Shown: piece by piece, positions 34,616 through 46,569 of the stretch
How positions within the stretch are numbered: the stretch's first letter is position 1
How the letters are laid out: each line of letters begins with the position of its first letter
Origin: Priapulus caudatus
Lineage: Eukaryota; Priapulida; Priapulimorpha; Priapulimorphida; Priapulidae
DNA: 59,699 bases
Direction: 5' to 3'
NCBI RefSeq assembly: GCF_000485595.1
Contig: NW_014578442.1
Span: 17,993-77,691, forward strand
Notes under the pieces: generated by a model
What the model was told of the DNA's origin: nothing
What the model saw: the letters and a program-made list of their open reading frames with translations, nothing else
Database searches by the model: none
Program-made: the position numbers and the translations under genes

Positions 34616-37600
34616 TCAATCACTGCACCACCAGGTGGCACTGCATACGGTACCTTTGAAGACGGCCTCGTTGGTCATCACGGCGACGGATTTCCTTGCA
34701 GCCTGCGGGACTTGTAGCGCCCTCTGCAGCTCCAGGCAGGCGGCGTGACCGGGGCGCCAATCCTTGCTGCGAGAAACAATGGCACATGCTCGTCATCGGT
34801 TCACAGGAACCGACGCGCGTGATGGTCTGAAACGCTGAATTATCAATTTACGCAAACGGAAGCAAATGTCGTGCATGATGCGACGTGCTGGTCTGTCCGC
34901 TGCACGCGCGTTCTCTTACCACGGCTTCACCTGGTTGAATTCCACCAGATCGTCGATGTAGACGGTCGTGTACGTGCCGCTGGAGAGATGCCACGCCAGC
35001 CGAAACCCCGTTTGATATAACTTGGGGATGCCCCTGCAAGAATTATACCGGTGGAAAACTAGCATCGGCGCCAAGTCTTTGCGGTTTACTCAAGCAGCGC
35101 CACCTGCTGGCGAACTAACAAATAGATAATATAATATAGACTATATATAAAACATATAGATCGCTGTACTGCCCACAGGCGCCTGTATAGACATACTTGA
35201 ACACGGTGTCGCCACTGTCTCCCTTGACGGGCGAGCGCGCGCGTACGAGCGCGAGGATGAGAATGATGACGTCATCCGACTCTGGGCAAACCTATAGAAA
35301 AAATTTACTAGTGTTAAATATGATGAAGTAGTAAAGTAGATAATGAATAGTAGTATAGTAAACTAGAGCACTCGGAGAGTGCAGACCTCCGCCAAGGCAG
35401 CTGAATTCTCTCACTGTGAAATTTTTTATTAATTAATTAATTAATTAAATAATTAATTGGATCCAGATCACCAGCAAAATGTAATCAATTCTAAGTTACC
35501 CCATTTCTGACCTATCTTAAAAATTTTATTAATTAATTAATTAATTGGATCTGGATCACCACCAAAATGTAATCAATTCTAAGTTAGCCCATTTCTGACC
35601 TATCCTGAAAATTTCATTAATTAATTAATTGGATCAGGATCACCACCAAAATCTAATCAGTTCCAAGTTAGCCCATTTCTGACCTATCCTGAAAATTTTA
35701 TGACAATCCGTCCATAACTTTTTGAGGCTGTACACAAAGAACGGTGTTACAAACCAACAAACGCACGCTGATGAAAACATAACCTCCTGCCAACCCCTTG
35801 GTAATAATTAGCATAGTAGATAGAATAGTAGTATAGTAAATAATGAGCATAGTAGATAGTATAGCAGAAAATAAGATGACACATCATAGGTGACATCATC
35901 ATAGGACCATGTGTCACTGTGAAGCTACTACCATGATCCAAACACAGGATTAAGTCTCAAGAAAACCACGTAAATATACAAATCAGATAAAATAAGGAGA
36001 CTTGCAAATTCGGGATAATGTATATGGGCACGATTGATTAATGTGACATCAGTAAAATTTATTTTATTTTACGATTCATGAGTTTGGTAGTCAGCTCTTG
36101 GCAACAACTGCCATCTGGTGACAAACCTGAGCAATTTTACTCATCTTGACATCTTGACAAAGGTAGTAGAGCTGTAGCATTACCACGGCCGTGACGTTGC
36201 CATGGTGACTTACGTCGACAATCTGCACGTCATAGTCGGTGAACGACACGTATCGCTTCGTCCACGTCGCCTCGTTGTGGACGGCCTCCACGATGTACTG
36301 TTCCACATCGAGTGTCAGCTGGCGCACCAGCACATGCTGCCGCTCCACGCCGCCTCTCTGCAACAACCAGTTGTTCACTTACGCTTACGCTTTCACTTAC
36401 GCGTCACGCTGCTAGAGAGCTTCCGCAAAACTCCATGTGTGAAAGTATGGAAACGACGCAACGATAGAATCGTTGCGAAAACAACTCGTGAAACGAAATT
36501 GATCAACAGTCAATTGACAACGCATGTAATGACGTAAATTAACTCGCATGGTGAATATAATGAAAGCGTCAATGACACTATAGCTCACCTTGGGTGTGAT
36601 AGAAGAGGGAGATGATATTTAAAATTTGGTAAGTGTTTCATTTATGATGGACCGAAATGTAATCAAATGTCCTTATTCCCTGTTTTATACTAATAGAAAT
36701 GTTACTGTTTTGTTTCAGGGTTAGTTTTGATGCGAAAATAAATGTTTCAGATCGGAACGTCTGAAATCTTGGCGAGAGATGGCACTACGCCTAAATGATC
36801 GCCATTTTGGTTTTCGATTATCGCACAAATAAAAGTAATATATTCCAGTCAAATTACTGTAACGAAGAATCTAAAACACAATATTACACGTAGGTATGAA
36901 TAGGTAGGTAGGTAAATTTAACAAAATCGAATGAATCTAGATGGCCATTTCCATTTTTGCCAAAAAGTGGGCGTGGCTCAAAAGTAGGTTGACTGGCATG
37001 CTCCAAAATAGGACGTTCAAATCTCTCTCATAGGAGTAACAACTGTAGGCAATTTGAAACATGTGGGTCAAACGGTTCTTGAGTTATCGTTGACCGTAGG
37101 CAGACACTGAAATGCATAGTGAAATTGCCAAAAACTACCTAATTTGCATAATTTAAAAAAAATATCAAAACACGTGTGATATGTTTTGGAACCAATCCTT
37201 ATTCATTCACATAACAAAAATGAGCAAAATCTGTTGAACCTAAACTGACTTAAGGCCATTTCCATTTTTGCCAAAAAGTGGGCGTGGCTCGAAAGTAGGT
37301 TGACGGGCATGCTCCAAAATAGGACGTTCAACTCTCTCCCATAGGAGTAACAACTGTATGCAATTTGAAACATGTGGGTCAAACGGTTCTTGAGTTATCG
37401 TTGACCGTAGCCAAATGTTGACGAACGGACGGACGTACGACGGACAAAGCCCCATGGCAATAGCCCATCTTGACGATGTCAAAGTGAGCTAAAAATGAAA
37501 GTGTCAATGACACTGTAGCGAGTGAGTAAAAATGAGTGAGTAAGAAGAAGTCAGTTTTAATTGAGCAACCATCGACAGACATTATAGAAACGAAGAGTAT

Positions 37601-40600
37601 ATATGGGATAATTATGATAATTATGTGTAATTTTTTATGTGAAAATAAATGTTTGAGATGTGAAAGTCTGAGATGTGGGCGAGTGATGGCGTTACACCTA
37701 AATGATCGCCATTTAACGTTTTTATAATATTCAGATTTAGGCACTGCCTAAAAGCGGAGCGCCCGATATGTAACGTGTAAGATTGAGTGGATACGCTTAT
37801 TCCACGTAGCTGTTATATACCACGTGACAATGGTGTTTCCCTGCCCATAACACAACTTTTGTCAAAGGTTAATTGGTTGCATGGAAGTGTTTACTTCGTA
37901 TGAGTTTTTCTAGGCGGTAGCACACGGTTGCCATCTGTATATTGCAATAATAATTTATAAACCAAAATAAATCACAATTTGTGATGGTAGATGGCGCTAT
38001 ACCTGCTTTGATGTTTCTTAATCTTAGCGATGGCATTCGAAATAAATAGGTTATGCTGCGTTCCGACATGTTTTGTAAAACTTTACTCTAATATAGACAT
38101 TTTATCGGCAGGGTGGAGAGGAAATACCAATTTTGCATTAAAGATATTGTCAATGAAATCTTGTAAAACGAACCAGACGAGTGTGACACCACAGACTTTT
38201 ATCTGCGTGTCTATATATTATGCTATATAATTGCCAAAACCTACCTAATTTGCAAATTTTTTTTTAAATATCAAAACCCCTAGCCCTTATTCATTCACAT
38301 ACCAAAAATGAGCAAAATCCGTTGAACCTGAACTGACTAATGGCAATTCCCATTTTTGCCAAAAAATTGCCGTGGCTCGAATGTACGTCGACTGGCGTGC
38401 TCCAAAATAGGACGTTCAAACCTCTCCCATAGCAGTAACAACTATACCCAATTTCAAACATATGGGTCAAACGGTTCCTGAGTTATTGTTGACCGTAGCG
38501 AAATGTTGACGGACGGACAGACGGACGGACGGACAGACGTACGACGGACGACGACCCATGGCAATAGCTCAGCTTGACGATGTCAAGGTGAGCTAATGAG
38601 GTCGCTTCAACTCGTTGACATTACAAAGTTAATTAACAATTAATTAGGGGCTTATTAGTGGAAACGAATCCCCCCGCATATCATGTGCACGTACCTTGGC
38701 TTGTGTCTGTGCCTTCGTGACCAAGCCAAGAGGCTTATATGCAGACCCGTGTACCTCTAATGGCAGGTAACTATGATAGCCCACTGACGTATCATCTGTA
38801 AAAATGTAATCTCCATGACAACAACACCAAATCGACATAGGCAACATTTAGCCGGGGGCCGGTAATACAAATGCAGAGCCTAATACTGGAAGGAGAAAAG
38901 AAAATGATTTCTGAAAATATTTTTTAAATTATAAATAGCAGAAAATTTAACAACGCTTACCTTCGATGTCTATTGCAGAATTGTCTGTTGGGTACATAGT
39001 TTTATACCATCGCTCTGTGCAGGTTACACAAAGCGAGTCCATCTGGAGGATGAACATGGAACTAATTGAAGAGCTGGAACTCGTGCTTTCCGGTGGCCAT
39101 GACAACCACGACAACTATAAATAAGACAAACGATATATTATTCTGCAGGAACCACGTATCATTTTAAAATCTATGCCGAGTATTTTTTTCACGCACAGAT
39201 ATGCCACGCAAGCACATATATATACGCAAACACATGTACATACAAATGTGCATGCACACACATCTATGCACATTCGCACACATACCCACACACGCACTCA
39301 CACACGCAATAATTATTGAAATACTAAAAAAGAGGAAAAAAATTCTTGAGGCAGCAATAACTATGCCTACGGTCACAACCTTGTTCCCACCCAGACGACC
39401 TTTACTCGACCTTCACACGCACCTGGGAATACGAGGGCGCCACGCGCACGGGCGACCGCTGACTGTATGACGCCAGCGGCGACGACCGCACGGCGTCCTT
39501 AGTGGCGCCCCCTCTCTGCGCATCGGGAAACATCGCGAGGCAGTGACCCTGCAGGGCGTGACCGGCGTAGATCGTCGCCGCATCGCCCGCCGAACCGCCA
39601 CCGCGCAAACGGTCTGCGGCGATCTCAAACCCGGCGCCGCCACCAGGGGGCGCCGGGAACGTCCACTCGGCGGCGTCGCCGTGCGGGAACGTGACCTCGT
39701 GCTGCGGTGGCGCCCCCGCCGCGCACTCGCTGCGGCAGTGCGCGTGCATCCAAGCGTCCGCGGCACGCGCGGCAAGGCGCCGTCCGGTGGCCCCACCTGG
39801 CGGCAGCGGCGCATCAGCTGGCTGCGAGTTCTCCTTATTGCTGTCGCGCGTTGAGAGGGCGCCGCATTCGTCGCCGCTGCACAACGAGCGTGGAGAAGGC
39901 TGCTGCTTGACACTAGGGGGTGACAGCGGCATCGCGTCGCGGCCTACTAGCGATGGCGGACTCGCGAGCGGAGAGCGAAGGCTAGGACTGGAAGCAGCGC
40001 TGTCTGTGGTCGCTGTGGGGGTGCCATCGTGGTAGTCGAGTTCCGTGTGTACGCTGAGAGCAACGATCGAGTCACCTGTGAAGCAACGTGCATTATATTA
40101 TTATAATCATTAATTATCCCTATTATTACTACTACTGCTACTAATGGTGCTGCTGCTGCTAATGCTACTTAAAAGTAATAGTAGTAGTGGCAGCAGCAGC
40201 AGCAGTTGTAGTAGCAACAGCAGCAGTAGCAGCAGCAGCAGTAGCAGCAGCAGCAGCAGTAGCAGTAGCAGTAGCAGCAGCAGTAGCAGTAGCAGCAGCA
40301 GCAGCAGTAGCAGTAGCAGTAGCAGTAGCAATAGCAGTAGCAGTAGCAGCAGCAGCATCACTACCATTGATATTAGTGGCATGAACATATCTATACTAAC
40401 TATATTGTAGAGTAAGCACCACTCACCGGTGTTAAGCGTGACTAGTCCATCTTTCTTCATGTAGGTGGCGGGAGCGAACGCAGGGTAGGGCGAGGCGAGC
40501 TCATACTTGGTGTGTACCGTGTAGCTGTGACGCACACACAGCCTTGCTCCACCAAGCTCATCCTCCTCTGAAACACCAGAACGATGCGCGTGTAACATCG

Positions 40601-43085
40601 CCGATCCCATCATCTCTGATGATGCCTACCGACAGCACACGGATGCTAATGGTGATGTTGCTATTGACGTTGATGTGGATGTTTATATTGATGTGGATGT
40701 TGATGTTGACATTAATGTTGATGTTAACGCTGATGTTGATGTTGATGTTGACATTGATGTTGATGTTAACGCTGATGTTGATGTTGATATTGATGTTGAT
40801 TTTGACGTTGAGGTGGATGTTGACGCTAATGTCGATTTTAAACTGATGGCACATTCAAACTGCTGCAACTGTGAAGCATTAGTTGCCCACTAACACCTTT
40901 TACAGGAAGTCAAAGATTATAAGAATTAAAGAGGAAATGCTAGTTTAACCAAACCTGCAATTTGCGCGAATGCACTCAACCGGAATATAATTTCATCACG
41001 AGTATATATATTTTTAGAACGGCTTGGGAGGATCAGCACTGTGGGGTGTGCGTGCCTAGGGATCAGCTGTCAGTTTGGCAAAAAAAAAATATGCCGTGTT
41101 GTTAACGAGCGATTAATTTGGACTTATGGTAGATATATGGTTCTTTTACCTTTTTTCTGTCTTGAAAAGCAATCTATATAATGTATATGTATATGTATAT
41201 ATAAAAACCACAGCGATGGCTCAATGGTAGAGTGCTCGCCTCGCATGTGGAAGGTCGGGGGTTAACTCCCGGCCGGGTCATACCAAAGATTGAAAAATGG
41301 TACACACGGCTTCTCTGCTTAGCATTCAGCAAATAGAGATAGCGTGTGGCAAGTTAACTCGCAGTGCTACCAGTGGACTAACCCCCTACTGTAGCATTTA
41401 CTGTGAAAGCAGCTGCGGGGCCTCAGGGATACTGAAACGGAGAAGCAGGAAGGATTTAGCTTGCGTGCGTGCATGTATATGTATATATATGTAGATATAT
41501 ATATGAGAATAGCATCCCAATTTTACCTTCTGCTTCTTCCTCTTCTTTGGCTTCGCTCTGCAGTTCCGAGCAGTCGCTGCAGTGTACGAGGGGAGGCGAC
41601 GCAGTGATGGTGATGTAGCACTGATGTTTCTCATCGTAACACTCCACCGAACTACAACAATGCATTGACGTGACATCATTCACATGCAGTCGCTAACCTA
41701 TTGTAACCAACTACAGAGCAGACAAGGAAACACCAGTCAATAGCTGTTTTCCCTGGTATACGATAAGCGAGGCTGGCTGCCACGCCCATGTTTTCCATCT
41801 GTCTCGCTCAATATTTGCTGAAATTGTCGCCTCGCTCCAAATTCTCAGGCCCCAAATTGTTATCCGGCCGACACTTCTCAGTCCCGGGATCTCTTCCTGT
41901 GTCCCCTACCTGTCACACATCAATGCAAATACTGTGGGTGTGAGCAAACTCCTTACGTGCCTGCCCACTCTGTGCTAGGCAAGTGTAATATGAAAGCATT
42001 TATGTCAGCACTTTTGGCACTAACATATTCAATTGTGCCACCTCGCTCATGATTCTGAGTATCGCGAAGGAAATACTGAGTTATCGAAATTAATTTAACA
42101 TAACATTAATTAAAGTATGAATGGTAAGAAAAGCGACAATAAATTCAAATCCAAATGTAAAGTAACATATGAATTGGTGAAATGACTTGCAATCTCAGAA
42201 ATGTATTCATCTACAACACTCACCAATACCCGTATACAAGAATCTGAGAATCATCTGTTGGCCACTGACACACAGCAATGTAGAGATCCTGCTGTAATTC
42301 CTCTTCTCCAAACAGCCTTACTGTCGCCACCTATTGGAAAAAAAGTACAGATAACTCTGCAGTCATGGATCGATTTTCATCACAGCCCCGATGGATAGCT
42401 ATGCTGCCTCATTATTTACCGTAGTGCCGGTGAAAATTGGAAGATATCCGCAACAATAAACTGCTACTGCTTCCCTGATGTGTTGCGATTAAACTGAGGG
42501 CAACTTGACCTGGGCTAAAACGGTTAATGATCGACCCCTGCAAAGCCTTCTGTATTTTTACAGCTTCCAGGCTCCTGGATGAAAATGAACTGGAATAAAC
42601 ACATGCGTTTTGCACTATATACGTGTTTAGTCCATGGTTTATCTGTTTACTCCCGTTCATAGTATACGTCTGCCAGCTATGTTACCTTCTTAAGCTCTCT
42701 GTGTGGGACAAACAGCCACCAGTGCAGGCGGTAGAGGTAGATCGGGTAAGCTGTGTGTTCTTCTGCATCCACCTGTAGCGTGTAGGACAGTAGGAACTGC
42801 CCATTCTTCGTGAATCCCAGGAATACGTGCCTGCGACGAAACGAATGCGTGACAAAATTGAGTCAAGCAACAAATACAAAGCATCTCTACACTACGTGAT
42901 GTTTCAAACTGTACGTATGAGTATTAAAAGTTCACGGTAATAACGGCCAAGTCGTACCCATCTCGTAACGTTGCTTCAGACACCATCGTTTTGAGTGAAA
43001 ATCCAAAGTAACCCAGCCTCCTCGGAGATTTTATATACAGCTTCTGTTGTTGAGATCCACGATAATGGCACAATTTTCCAAGCAT
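34616..43085 (-). CDS. DCAF15: DCAF15, CUL4-DDB1 ubiquitin ligase substrate receptor
   Basis: DCAF15 docks on DDB1 and supplies substrate specificity to the CRL4 E3 ligase in animals; the human protein is the target of aryl-sulfonamide molecular glues. Twelve exons read in phase, in coding order: 43085-42958, 42830-42686, 42330-42224, 41651-41527, 40567-40427, 40075-39411, 39042-38961, 38795-38695, 36357-36127, 35291-35197, 35033-34920 and 34766-34655 (or running on to TGA at 34616). Landmarks shared with vertebrate DCAF15 are HVFLGFTKNGQFLLSYT, VRLFGEEELQQDLYIAVCQW, VRHSYTVHTKYE, KKDGLVTLNTG, QLTLDVEQYIVEAVHNEATW and, near the end, MTNEAVFKG. The exon 40075-39411 is a low-conservation, Pro/Ser/Ala-rich linker. 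Its donor (AAG|GTCGAG) is non-standard. Reading starts at MLGKL right after GACAG, so an upstream first exon probably exists. The last few codons are uncertain. Confidence 0.9.
35375..35800. mobile_element. interspersed repeat with three ~80-bp tandem units, DCAF15 intron
   Basis: It begins CACTCGGAGAGTGCAGACCTCCGCCAAG and ends GATGAAAACATAACCTCC. In between, ATTAATTAATTGGATC + GGATCACCACCAAAATGTAA + GCCCATTTCTGACCTATCCT recurs three times (35445-35525, 35526-35610, 35615-35695). It is related to 19822-20086. Confidence 0.7.
36930..37495. repeat. two copies of a ~160-bp repeat plus hairpin tail, DCAF15 intron
   Basis: GGCCATTTCCATTTTTGCCA ... TTGAGTTATCGTTGACCGTAG occurs at 36940-37100 and 37253-37410. 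The second is followed by GACGGACGGACGTACGACGG and a terminal hairpin (CCCATCTTGAC / GTCAAAGTGAGC). A third copy lies at 38335-38600. This looks like the 3' end of a retroposon family. Confidence 0.65.
38330..38598. repeat. third copy of the GGCGTGGCTC repeat with GACGGACG tail
   Basis: Same order as 37253-37495, ending GCAATAGCTCAGCTTGACGA then TGTCAAGGTGAGCTAA. The reverse-complementary AGCTCA.CTTGAC / GTCAAGGTGAGCT forms a hairpin at the very end, followed by AATGAGG. Confidence 0.65.
40186..40370. repeat. CAG/TAG trinucleotide repeat in DCAF15 intron
   Basis: (GCAGTA/GCAGCA)n. It gives poly-Ser, poly-Ala or poly-Leu frames but sits between the exons ending at 40075 and starting at 40427, so it is intronic. 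Confidence 0.9.
40655..40840. repeat. GATGTT hexanucleotide repeat in DCAF15 intron
   Basis: Repeated TTGATGTTGATGTTGACATT units, about 185 bases, just upstream (in gene sense) of the exon at 40427-40567. The Asp/Val or Asn/Ile frames are repeat artefacts. Confidence 0.9.
41211..41455 (+). mobile_element. tRNA-derived SINE in DCAF15 intron
   Basis: The head (41211-41281) is tRNA-like, with an A box TGGCTCAATGG, an anticodon-like CTCGCCTCGCATG and a B box GGTTAACTCCC (one C replaced by A) inside CGGGGG...CCCGGCC. GGGTCATACCAAAGATTGAA and CTTCTCTGCTTAGCATTCAG follow, a central body of the sort conserved in long-lived animal SINE families. The tail merges into TATATA repeats. It is antisense to DCAF15 and is not a functional tRNA gene, because the acceptor stem does not pair. 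Confidence 0.75.
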
Positions 43086-43285
43086 CTGTCAAAAAACAAT
43101 CATGACGTTGAAATTCACACTGCGATCTCCGACCCACTTCAATGCAGGTACCATCATGTCACAAGTTTTCGATCTGTGACCTCAGATATTTATGATTCTT
43201 TAGGCGTTCATCTCACGGTCGTCTGATACCAAGGCTTCCATCATACAAAATTTTTTTATCTGCATAGTACCTGCAATACGTAAAG

Positions 43286-43677
43286 CAGGGCGCAAAATTA
43301 GCACCGGCCCACCGGCATATGCCGGCAAATTATTTGGATGGCGGTAACATTGGCCAAACACCGGTCCCTCCGAAGGCGCAGTCGGTTTCAGCCGGTTACG
43401 AGCCACAATAGCCTAGCACATTATTTATAGCAAATAGGCCTACATTATATATAAGCAAATAGCTAACATTTACTGTTTTCACCTGAAGGAATATCACGCG
43501 CCATATACTTAATCAACATTTACAAGTTGTGAAATCGAGAAATGCAAGCCGTTGAAACATGACATTGATTTTACTAAAACCAATTGTGAGCTGGTAAATA
43601 AAAATTCGGTAGGGCTGGCCAAAATTACTAGTTACCAGCCCTCTGGCTGTGAAAAAAATGCTTAATGTTCGTGCCTG
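43286..43677. mobile_element. hAT-like MITE, CAGGG ends, TAAAG flanks
   Basis: The left end CAGGGCGCAAAATTAGC and the right end AATGTTCGTGCCTG are inverted repeats. TAAAG stands directly on both sides (43281-43285 and 43678-43682). No coding capacity. The left part is missing from the second tandem unit at 49550. Confidence 0.7.
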
Positions 43678-44256
43678 TAAAGCATGCAGATCATTCTAGG
43701 AACGTTAAGTACTTACAAAACAATGGCAAAATTCTATTAATCTGTTTAACCTTTATTAAGTCTCTCTGTACCACAAATTTTTTTTCTTTCCTTCTCACCT
43801 CAAGTGGTTAGAAGGCTCAAGCAAACGAACCGGCCATAACCTTTGCAGCTTCACATAGCGACTGGGACAAAAATGCATCTATACCTAATTTATGGATGGT
43901 CCTACTGCATCATCTGATTTTCGCGCCTATTGTTAACTAAAAGCAACTTTCGGCTAAACCAATGGATTTACGTGTCAGCAAGCCATTTGTAGATCTGCAT
44001 AAATGAAAGAAATTCAAACAAGTGCAGCCATTTCTGTTGAAATTCCGTCATGCCTTTTGCGCGCAACTTCGCGCCCTACCTTGCGTCGTTCTGCGTGGTT
44101 TGGGCAGCTAACGAAGCCATGTAGTTTGCCAAATAAAAATAAAAAACTTCTTCAAAATTGTCTGATATAAATATAAATAATGAGGAAAGTACTAGGTCAC
44201 CGGTAAGGTGAACTACCTTTGCAACGTAAAAGCTCAGGTCCAGTAATGCCTAAGAG

Positions 44257-44475
44257 GGTCTATGCTCACCCAGGGTACTGCCGTGAATGTACCTGGTACG
44301 GTTCGGTAATACCGGAACGTACCCTGGCTAGCCCGTACTATCTAATAATGCCGACCGTACCTCGCCGTACTCCAAACGAGTCTAGGGAAGTCGCCTACTC
44401 CCTAACCCTAACCTAAGTACCATATCAAATAGTTATCCAGATACGTTTCCGGCAGTACCTGTGAGGACATAGACC
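44257..44475. mobile_element. MITE with GGTCTATG ends and internal CCCTAA tract (copy 1)
   Basis: The ends GGTCTATG...CCCAGGGTACTGCCG and CGGCAGTACC...GGACATAGACC are inverted repeats. Internal CTCCCTAACCCTAACC resembles the animal telomere repeat. Other copies lie at 50355-50561 and 58619-58880. Confidence 0.75.
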
Positions 44476-45669
44476 CTATGAGCGCAACGTTTATATGTAC
44501 TGATGTTTATTCACGAAATTCGAAGCTTGTTTATAATAATAAAGCAAGGTTTTTTTTATTGGAGCAATAAAGGTTCACTATTATTTAGGATCCTACGACG
44601 TGAAACAGAAACGTAACGGTAAGCTGTTCAAGGCTACCGGGCTAGTCTACCTACAGAAGTACTCGGCACACTGCGAAACTGAATGCGTCAATTGGGGAGC
44701 TCGTTATTATCCTTTGCAACCCTTAACCATAATTACATACTATAATAACATCTGTATACAGCACAGTCATGCAGGACTACAACGTGACCGACGACCATTT
44801 CGACGAATGCCCAAGGACCATCTGGCATAGTCTAGGTAATCAGTAGTATAGAGGCTCCGAAATTTTCCAATTACCACTAATGCAACGCCGCCTGCCATGA
44901 CGTTCCAGAAAACCAGTTCAGGCATTGGTAGCATAGTACATCTGAGGCATGACTCATGTTCTGCTGGCTCATTTCATTCGCCTATACAACAAAATGCCAT
45001 GCACAACGCCGCTCTCCGTGCGGGGTTGTCACTGCCCAATTCTTATCAGAGAGAGCCACACAGCTTTTTTAGGCTGCCTAAGCATGATCAGCAACACGAA
45101 GTAAAGTGAGCGAGAGACAAGGCGGACCACAGACGCTGAGCGTTATTTCAATAAAAAAGCAATGTTGATAAACACGAAATGTATATTACTACGGCTTTGT
45201 CTTAATGTTTGCTCTACTCTCTTTCACCTAGTATGGGCGATAATTACGCTGTATAAATGCTGGTCAAATGGCTCGCTTGCAACAGCCATCGATGACACCG
45301 CCACCTCGGCGCAACGCCCTACACATTATATACTTATATACATATATCGCCGGCATCCGAGTAGGCAGCTGTTTTGAGTGGGGTGGGTATTTCGTCATTT
45401 GCACGTGTCCAACATACTCTACATAAAATAGCACCGCGGCAACATGCTGAGGTAATTCACTAAGCCCGGCCTTTAAATTTACAGTATGCTGACAGTGATG
45501 CCTGTCGCCATATTTCTCTCATCGTGACGCCAATGCATCAGATAGAGAGATCGGTATTCAGAGACTGGGAGTGCATAACACTAGATTGTGGTACCCGCGA
45601 AATTACGAAAGGAGCCAGCGGTAATCTACCGCGATTTCGAAGAACAGGGTTGCAGACACCGTCGAGAGG

Positions 45670-46355
45670 AATTATAACGTCGCGCACACAGTGTAGCGCG
45701 CGCTGTATAAGGTCTTACACGGAGCCGACACAGTGTACGCGCGTGTGGTGTATGATGCGAGCATGGGCCGCGCACAGTGTACGCGGCGTGTGTGTATTGA
45801 TGCGAGCATGGGCCGCGCACAGTGTACAGCGCGCGTGTGCTATGATGCATTGCATGGCGCATACACGTATCGCACGCGTGTATATGGGCGTACACGGGCC
45901 GACCGCACAGTGTATCGCGGCGTGTGTATATTGCGGGATGGGCGCGCGCACAGATGTACGCGGGCGTGGTGTGATGATGCAATGCATGGGCCGCATACAC
46001 TGTACGCACGCGTGGGTATGATGCCGTTACACAGGCGCCGCGCACAGTGTAGCGCGTGTGTATGAATGCGAGCATGGGCGCCGCACAGTGTCACCGCGTG
46101 GTGTGTATATATGCCGTGCATAGGGCGCATACCACTGTTACGCGCGCGGTGTATGATGGGCGTACACGGGCCGCGCACAGTGTAGCCGGGTGTGGTATGA
46201 TTGCTGCATGGGCCGGGCAAGCATGAATGCCCAAGACCCCGTGTGTATGAGCGTGAATGGGCGCGCACACTGTACGCGCGCGTGTATGATGCGTACACGG
46301 CCGCGCACAGTGTACGCGCGTGTATGTATGATCGGTGCATGGACGCACACAGTGT
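45670..46355. repeat. 43-bp minisatellite (copy 1)
   Basis: The tandem unit GTACGCGCGTGTGTGTATGA + TGCGAGCATGGGCCGCGCAC + AGT (43 bp) is repeated about 15 times with substitutions. Open frames on both strands (HARTLCAAHARI-type) come only from the repeat. Confidence 0.85.
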
Positions 46356-46569
46356 ACGATAAGTCCTGAACATTGCTCCATTGGCGCGACATTATAAATC
46401 ACATGCCCGACTCCTGCGCTTTCATCGGCCTGTAAATATTTGTGGCTGAGCTAGTATCTCAGGGAGTGCACACGGTGAGCTGCGCCTCAGAAATATCAAC
46501 ACGCTAGATATCCGTCTCACTGCTCGCGAGGCCAAAAATCGTGCAGAATTTAGTTACCGCACACGGTAG

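Noticed and set aside
39543-40035. + strand Arg/Ala-rich frames
   Set aside because: Antisense shadow of the GC-rich DCAF15 exon 39411-40075.
40110-40613. 167-codon - strand frame with poly-Leu
   Set aside because: It runs through the CAG/TAG repeat in a DCAF15 intron. Only its first part overlaps a true exon (40427-40567), and the rest is intronic.
41211-41282. tRNA gene
   Set aside because: It has A- and B-box-like sequences, but no pairing acceptor stem, a mutated B box and a SINE body downstream. Called as a SINE head.
45524-46373. His/Arg-rich frames on both strands (and the second-unit counterparts at 51550-52470)
   Set aside because: Produced by the 43-bp minisatellite, whose unit is nearly open in several frames.
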